Positions 60,201 to 64,000 of a stretch of 64,000 bases of DNA are shown one piece after another. Every line of letters begins with the position of its first letter. Position 1 is the first letter of the stretch. The notes under the pieces were generated by a model that did no database searches, was not told where the DNA came from, and worked only from the letters and a program-made list of their open reading frames with translations. The translations under genes and the position numbers were made by a program. The stretch is from Diplosphaera chodatii (Eukaryota; Chlorophyta; Trebouxiophyceae; Prasiolales; Stichococcaceae): positions 3,720,001 through 3,784,000 of the forward strand of contig JAALGY010000033.1 of the NCBI GenBank assembly GCA_032358165.1, read 5' to 3'.

Positions 60201-62976
60201 CGCAATGTGAGCACGGCGGAGACACTACTTGGGCATGGCAACATGCAACTGTCATGAACAGCTAGGTTGAACAGCGGATGTGCATGCACCGCGGCGGCAG
60301 TTTTGCGAGGGGGTCCACCCTGTCACGATGGTCTGAACACTGGGTTCCAGGCTTGCAGTCACGCAGACCCTTGACCCACACCTGCTGCCAGCACCGCCTG
60401 CAGCCGGGCGACGTAGTGCGAGGCGGCGTGCCACATCAGCGTCCTGAACAGCGGGAAGCGGAAGGGTAGCGCCACGCCCAGGCGGCCCTCCATCTCCCAC
60501 ACCGCCAGCTGCGCCCTGTACGCCAAACGTGCAGCAGCGTCTTTTCCACACCGATGCTGGGTTCGCGGCCTGTGGTTGAGCTGTTGCAGTCCCCGCAGTG
60601 GAGCTGAGCACTTGGTCGCTGCCTCGAAACGCTGGTCCTGTCGATGGTCATATGCAACTACAGGCAGGCCAGCCGAAGGACTAGTTTCACCCTCCGGATG
60701 TCAGTACCGTGGTTGTGATCCATGCAACACAGGACATGGGGTACGCACCTGAGGTCCAGGCCGTGCAGGAAGTTGCCGCCAACGACGATAGAGTCTTCGG
60801 GCGTCACCACCGCGTGCGGCCAGCCGCCCGGGATGAGCAGCGTCTCTCCGGCAGACACGTCGATGCGCACGCCGCCGCTGGCGACGTCCGCAAAGAAGCT
60901 GGAGGCCTGCAGCAGAGTCAGCGTCACACTCTGGCCAGGCGCCTGGACAGGGCCAATGCCTCGGGGGACACTGTCAAACTCTGCCGACCCAAGCACGTGA
61001 ACCAAGGCGTATTGCAGGTGCTGCAGCCTCAGGCGCGAGCTTGCCTGTTCCTCTGAGGACGCCCATCGCTCGAAGGCGGCGGTGTTGGCGGCGGTCGGCG
61101 GGAAGGCGAGGAACACCTTGCGGCCGGACACCACGTGGTACCAGACGGACGAGCCGCCGAAGTCCACGTGGAAGTCGGTGAAGGATCCCGCGGGGCTCAT
61201 CAGCGCGTACAGCAGCACCTCGGGCCGCGGCTGCAATGCAAAGATACAAGCTGTACAGCGGCTCTCGGGACAACTACACGTACTGCAGCAGCACCTCAGG
61301 CAGCAGCTGCCTTTAGCCGGATACCCAGTGCGCGCCCCATGAGACGGGTGTATTGGCAGGGTGCATAGGGTGTCGCGGTTCGTACCTGCGCCTCTGAGGG
61401 CCAGGCGGTGGCCACCAGGTCGATGGCGCGCACCACTCCCGGCGCACCCACGTGCTCCTGCGCAGTGTGGACTGCCGTAGTCACAGCAAGCGCCAGCCGC
61501 AGCGTGTGAAAACACGAGGACCAGCAGGCCCATGATGTCGCACCAGCCTCCCGGGGCTGATGTGGGCGGGTGCCACTCTGCTTGCCTCCCCGCTGGCCGA
61601 CCCACGCAGCACACGCCGGCGCACACGCTCCGCCCAGTAGTGTTTTAGGTTTAGGGTGACGGCGCGGCCGGCCCACCCCAGCGGACCCACCTCCAGGGGC
61701 GTGCCAGCGAGGCTGAGCGACACCACGTTCAGCAGCTTGCGGCGCGCGTCTGCCGGTGTCGCCCAGTACTGCGCCCACTCCCGCAGCGACATCCGGGGGC
61801 CGGCACCCTGCAGCGCCACCGGCAGGGGGCTCAGCAGCTTGCCTGCAGTACGCTTTGTCAGGCGTGACCAGCAACCCTGCATCGCATGCTTCCCCGGCAC
61901 GCGTCCGCTCCCGACGAGCGGCGCAGCGGCACCTGCGTCCTGACGTTGATGGTGGGCGCCCGGGCGTCCGGACCCACCGCGGCGCAGATGCTGCCCGGCG
62001 TCAGCGGCTGCTCCGGCAGCCGCATGCCCAGCGCCTGGCATGGCGGGGGTGCACAAGTCACGAGTGCTCCACCGCTGCGATGCTGGAATGGGGGTTAGCT
62101 GGCTGACTCGGAGTGTGCTGCAGGGCAACTCGGTGATGGACATGCTGCCACCACTGCCTCGCCGAGAGTGTTTGCGCCTGTGAGGCGCAGGCCGCCGCCA
62201 GCATGGGCTCCCTGAAGCCGCTGCGCTGCAGGGCCTCCAGGGACAGTTCCCTGCGACATGATAGGCAACCCGTCACCGTGTATGCAAACGCTCGAGTTGC
62301 TGCCTGGAGTGCGAACAACAATGCTGGGTGGGCAAGCCATCAATGCTGCTGTTACACCGCTCACTGGGGCTGGAACTTGGCAGTGAGATCCGCAAAGTCC
62401 CCCTGCAGCAGCGCCTGCGAGAGCCGCAGGTGGTCCAGGGGCGGCGGCGCAGCAGCGGGCGCCTCGTCTTGTGGCTCAGCATAGTGCGCCTGTGTTCAAC
62501 AGCCAGCACGAGGTGGTCACGCCTGGGCCGGCAGTCGAGAGTGGCAATCAGGGCGTCACAGGAACGACGTGTTTCCTTGTGACGGCGCAGATGACGCCAG
62601 GTGATCTGAACGTCATGTGGAGGACAGCAGCGCAGCGGGAAGGCACCTTGTTGCTGCTGCGGTCTCGAAGCGCACGGGCTGCTGTCGGCTCTGCTGTGCC
62701 ATCCGACTGCACTGCCAGGCCGCTGGTCGCCGTACCGATGGCGCCGCCAGCTGCCTGCCCAGCTGCTGCTGCCGCCAGAAGCTTTGCGTGAGGGGCGGTG
62801 GCGTCTGCGTCGACATCATCCTCATGGGAACTTCCCCGGGGGATGGCTGTCCGGTCTGCATGCGCAGCTGCATGCTGGGCCGCCACAGCTACGGCATCGG
62901 CGGGTGTCGGGGTCGCCAAGGAGGTGCCAGTTTGCGCTACGGCCGTGTTGCCTTCCGACAGAGACACCCAGCCCAT
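51274..62976 (-). CDS. KDM2/PHF8-type JmjC demethylase fused to two GYF-type domains
   Basis: Predicted nuclear Fe(II)/2-oxoglutarate histone lysine demethylase, about 2,200 aa. Exons keeping frame: 62976-62647, 62489-62365, 62250-62178, 62034-61933, 61807-61691, 61457-61386, 61230-61045, 60906-60749, 60515-60382, 60121-60039, 59755-59686, 59546-59187, 58966-58529, 58410-58303, 58096-57687, 57625-57413, 57269-57109, 57031-56917, 56717-56601, 56435-56326, 56171-56036, 55744-55635, 55490-55433, 55256-55089, 54896-53988, 53852-52503, 52319-52251, 51962-51843; last exon about 51474-51274 (edge uncertain). JmjC part: MSLREWAQYWATPADARRKL, FTDFHVDFGGSSVWYHV (His294, Asp296), Lys311 for 2-oxoglutarate, GGWPHAVVTPED (His366), and a post-JmjC LPFRFPLFRTLMWHAASHYV as in KDM2/PHF8. 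GYF-like domains: VFSYRNAAGKLQGPFTLQQL (~1070-1115) and EWVFTGGDGEEKGPYSLSQL (~1218-1262). A Gln/Pro-rich tail ends in an RG-rich C-terminus. No PHD, CXXC or F-box was seen. Confidence 0.75.
54478..54590 (-). repeat. Coding tandem repeat PDWEPPAA
   Basis: Inside the large exon 54896-53988 of the JmjC-GYF gene, about 24-nt units encode DWEPPAAP with small changes, preceded by DWNPPAEP and followed by DWSPTER. The spacing is regular, so this looks like recent unit expansion within a disordered Pro-rich region. Trp-Pro/acidic units of this kind could be short linear binding motifs, but that is speculation. Confidence 0.6.
54711..54738. repeat. (AGC)n trinucleotide microsatellite in coding sequence
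   Basis: About nine uninterrupted AGC units lie in the exon 54896-53988. On the minus coding strand they read as a poly-Ala run. Likely length-polymorphic. Confidence 0.75.
55139..55200. repeat. (GTGGCT)n hexanucleotide repeat coding for Pro-Gln
   Basis: Tandem gtggct units, then gcggct units, lie in exon 55256-55089 of the JmjC-GYF gene. On the minus strand they encode an alternating Pro-Gln run of about nine repeats. Likely slippage-prone. Confidence 0.75.
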
Positions 62977-64000
62977 CACCGGCTAAAGCTCAGCCTACAG
63001 TGCCGCATGGCCTGCGCAAATGATGCAGCACGGTAAGCTCAGGCAGAGTGTGGGGAAGCCAGCACTGCACTTGTCAGACAACGTTAGCGTGACTGCAGAT
63101 GGGTCTGGTATGTATGTGCTGAATGACAAGGTTTGTGGATGCACTTGCCCAGCTGGCACGCACCCTACGGCAGTTCATCCTGGCGCCAGTTCAAGTGCAA
63201 CATGGCAGAACCACCAACACGCGCTAATCCTTGTGCTGCAGTGCGATAATATTCACAGCCATCGTTGAGGGCGCAAAGAGAGAAACACGGAGGGCTACGA
63301 CATGCAGGCCATGATGGTGCATTGCGACGCCGCAGCAACCCCCTCACGATGTGCGGTCGCATACAGAAACCTGCCAAGATCGCCGACACTGCAAGATAAA
63401 CAAATCAAAGCTGCAACACCGGAGGCTGAGTCTGAACTTTCAGGGGCTGAGCTCGTGTTGCAGTTCGTAAGTAACTGCAGGAATGCTCACCCTGTAGCAG
63501 AGCTGGCCATGCATTGCCGCCATGCGCGCCCCAGCACGAAGCACTTGGCGCTTTGTGCTTGTACTATCTTCACCAATTGCTGATCCTGATGTTGCACGAC
63601 AGCCTACTCTGACCTCGCGCAGTAGCTTTCCAGCTGTCGACACCATTCTGTTCACCAGGGCAGCCCAGCCTCGGCACATACCTTTGTGGCCGTCTCGCAT
63701 AGCCGCTGGCAGTCTCATCCTCAAGCCAGCCTTGCACAACTTTCAAGACTGTCAGCCGGGACGCTGCATTGTTCGCCAAGTGGCGGCTACAGCCGGCAGC
63801 AGCGGCGGACGGCCTCCTGCATTGTGAGGCCCTGCAGCTTGTTTCAATTTGTCAGCAATTGCTAACATATACCTCCTATGCATGACGTTTCATCGTGTTA
63901 CACAGGATCTATAAAGTATGCAAGAGTCGCCTCTCTACAGTTGACGCTTGATGGCGCTCTTGTTGATGCAGCACCGGCGGGATGGCGGATCAGCAGCAGC
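62977..64000. other. 5' flank of the JmjC-GYF gene, to the window edge
   Basis: About 1 kb upstream of the JmjC-GYF start. Only short unsupported ORFs are seen on both strands. It should include the promoter and perhaps untranslated exons; the neighbouring gene to the right lies outside the window. Confidence 0.4.

Noticed and set aside
60658..61626. Intronless 322-codon minus-strand ORF containing the JmjC motifs
   Set aside because: It reads through several likely introns; family spacing supports exons 61230-61045 and 60906-60749 instead. Retention of 60907-61044 is kept as a finding.
1..64000. Mobile elements, viral insertions or CRISPR arrays
   Set aside because: No integrase, transposase, reverse transcriptase, capsid motif, long terminal repeat, inverted-repeat pair or spaced direct repeats were recognised by eye; a RepeatMasker run would be the decisive check.

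Overview
The window looks like nuclear DNA of a unicellular green alga (Chlorophyta). It is GC-rich and densely packed, with short GT-AG introns (mostly 70-250 nt, acceptor usually gcag), long Ala/Gln/Pro-rich low-complexity exons, and genes whose closest recognisable families are plant/algal. I reconstructed the genes by splicing on reading-frame continuity and on recalled family motifs. No database search was run. I saw no rRNA, tRNA, CRISPR, transposase or reverse transcriptase.

Layout, left to right. 3-572 (+): 3' end of a Cys-containing protein of unknown family. 1224-11990 (-): a complete 28-exon FANCJ/BRIP1-type Fe-S DNA helicase (about 2,026 aa) with a very long low-complexity C-terminal extension. 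About 12937-15975 (+): a Ser/Pro/Ala-rich protein with one membrane segment near its C-terminus. 17333-21895 (-): an 891-aa HMG-box protein. 22283-29510 (+): a 25-exon organelle-targeted valyl-tRNA synthetase (1,048 aa). About 30183-32770 (+): a relative of the plant F-box protein At4g00755. 32964-35799 (-): taspase 1 (threonine aspartase). 36481-37830 (+): a thioredoxin-like protein with a C-terminal SAP/ARMET-like segment. 38489-38860 (+): a small low-complexity ORF. 39512-42046 (+): eIF3 subunit h. 42718-45389 (-): an EamA/DMT transporter with a likely plastid transit peptide. 46226-50488 (+): a DYRK/HIPK-like protein kinase. 51274-62976 (-): a roughly 2,200-aa protein joining a KDM2/PHF8-type JmjC demethylase domain to two GYF-type domains and a Gln/Pro-rich tail.

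The genes do not form an operon or an obvious pathway. They are ordinary eukaryotic neighbours in convergent and divergent pairs; several act on DNA, chromatin or gene expression (FANCJ helicase, HMG-box protein, JmjC-GYF protein, taspase, eIF3h, ValRS). The items most worth follow-up are the JmjC-GYF architecture, the DYRK-like kinase whose activation-loop Tyr is replaced by Glu, the FANCJ tail and its DEGH Walker B box, the thioredoxin-SAP fusion, and several GC-AG introns, one of which is a 138-nt in-frame intron inside the JmjC catalytic domain.

Limits: exon edges come from manual splicing and may be off by a base or two. The first exons of the 12.9 kb and 30 kb genes and the last exon of the JmjC-GYF gene are not fully resolved.
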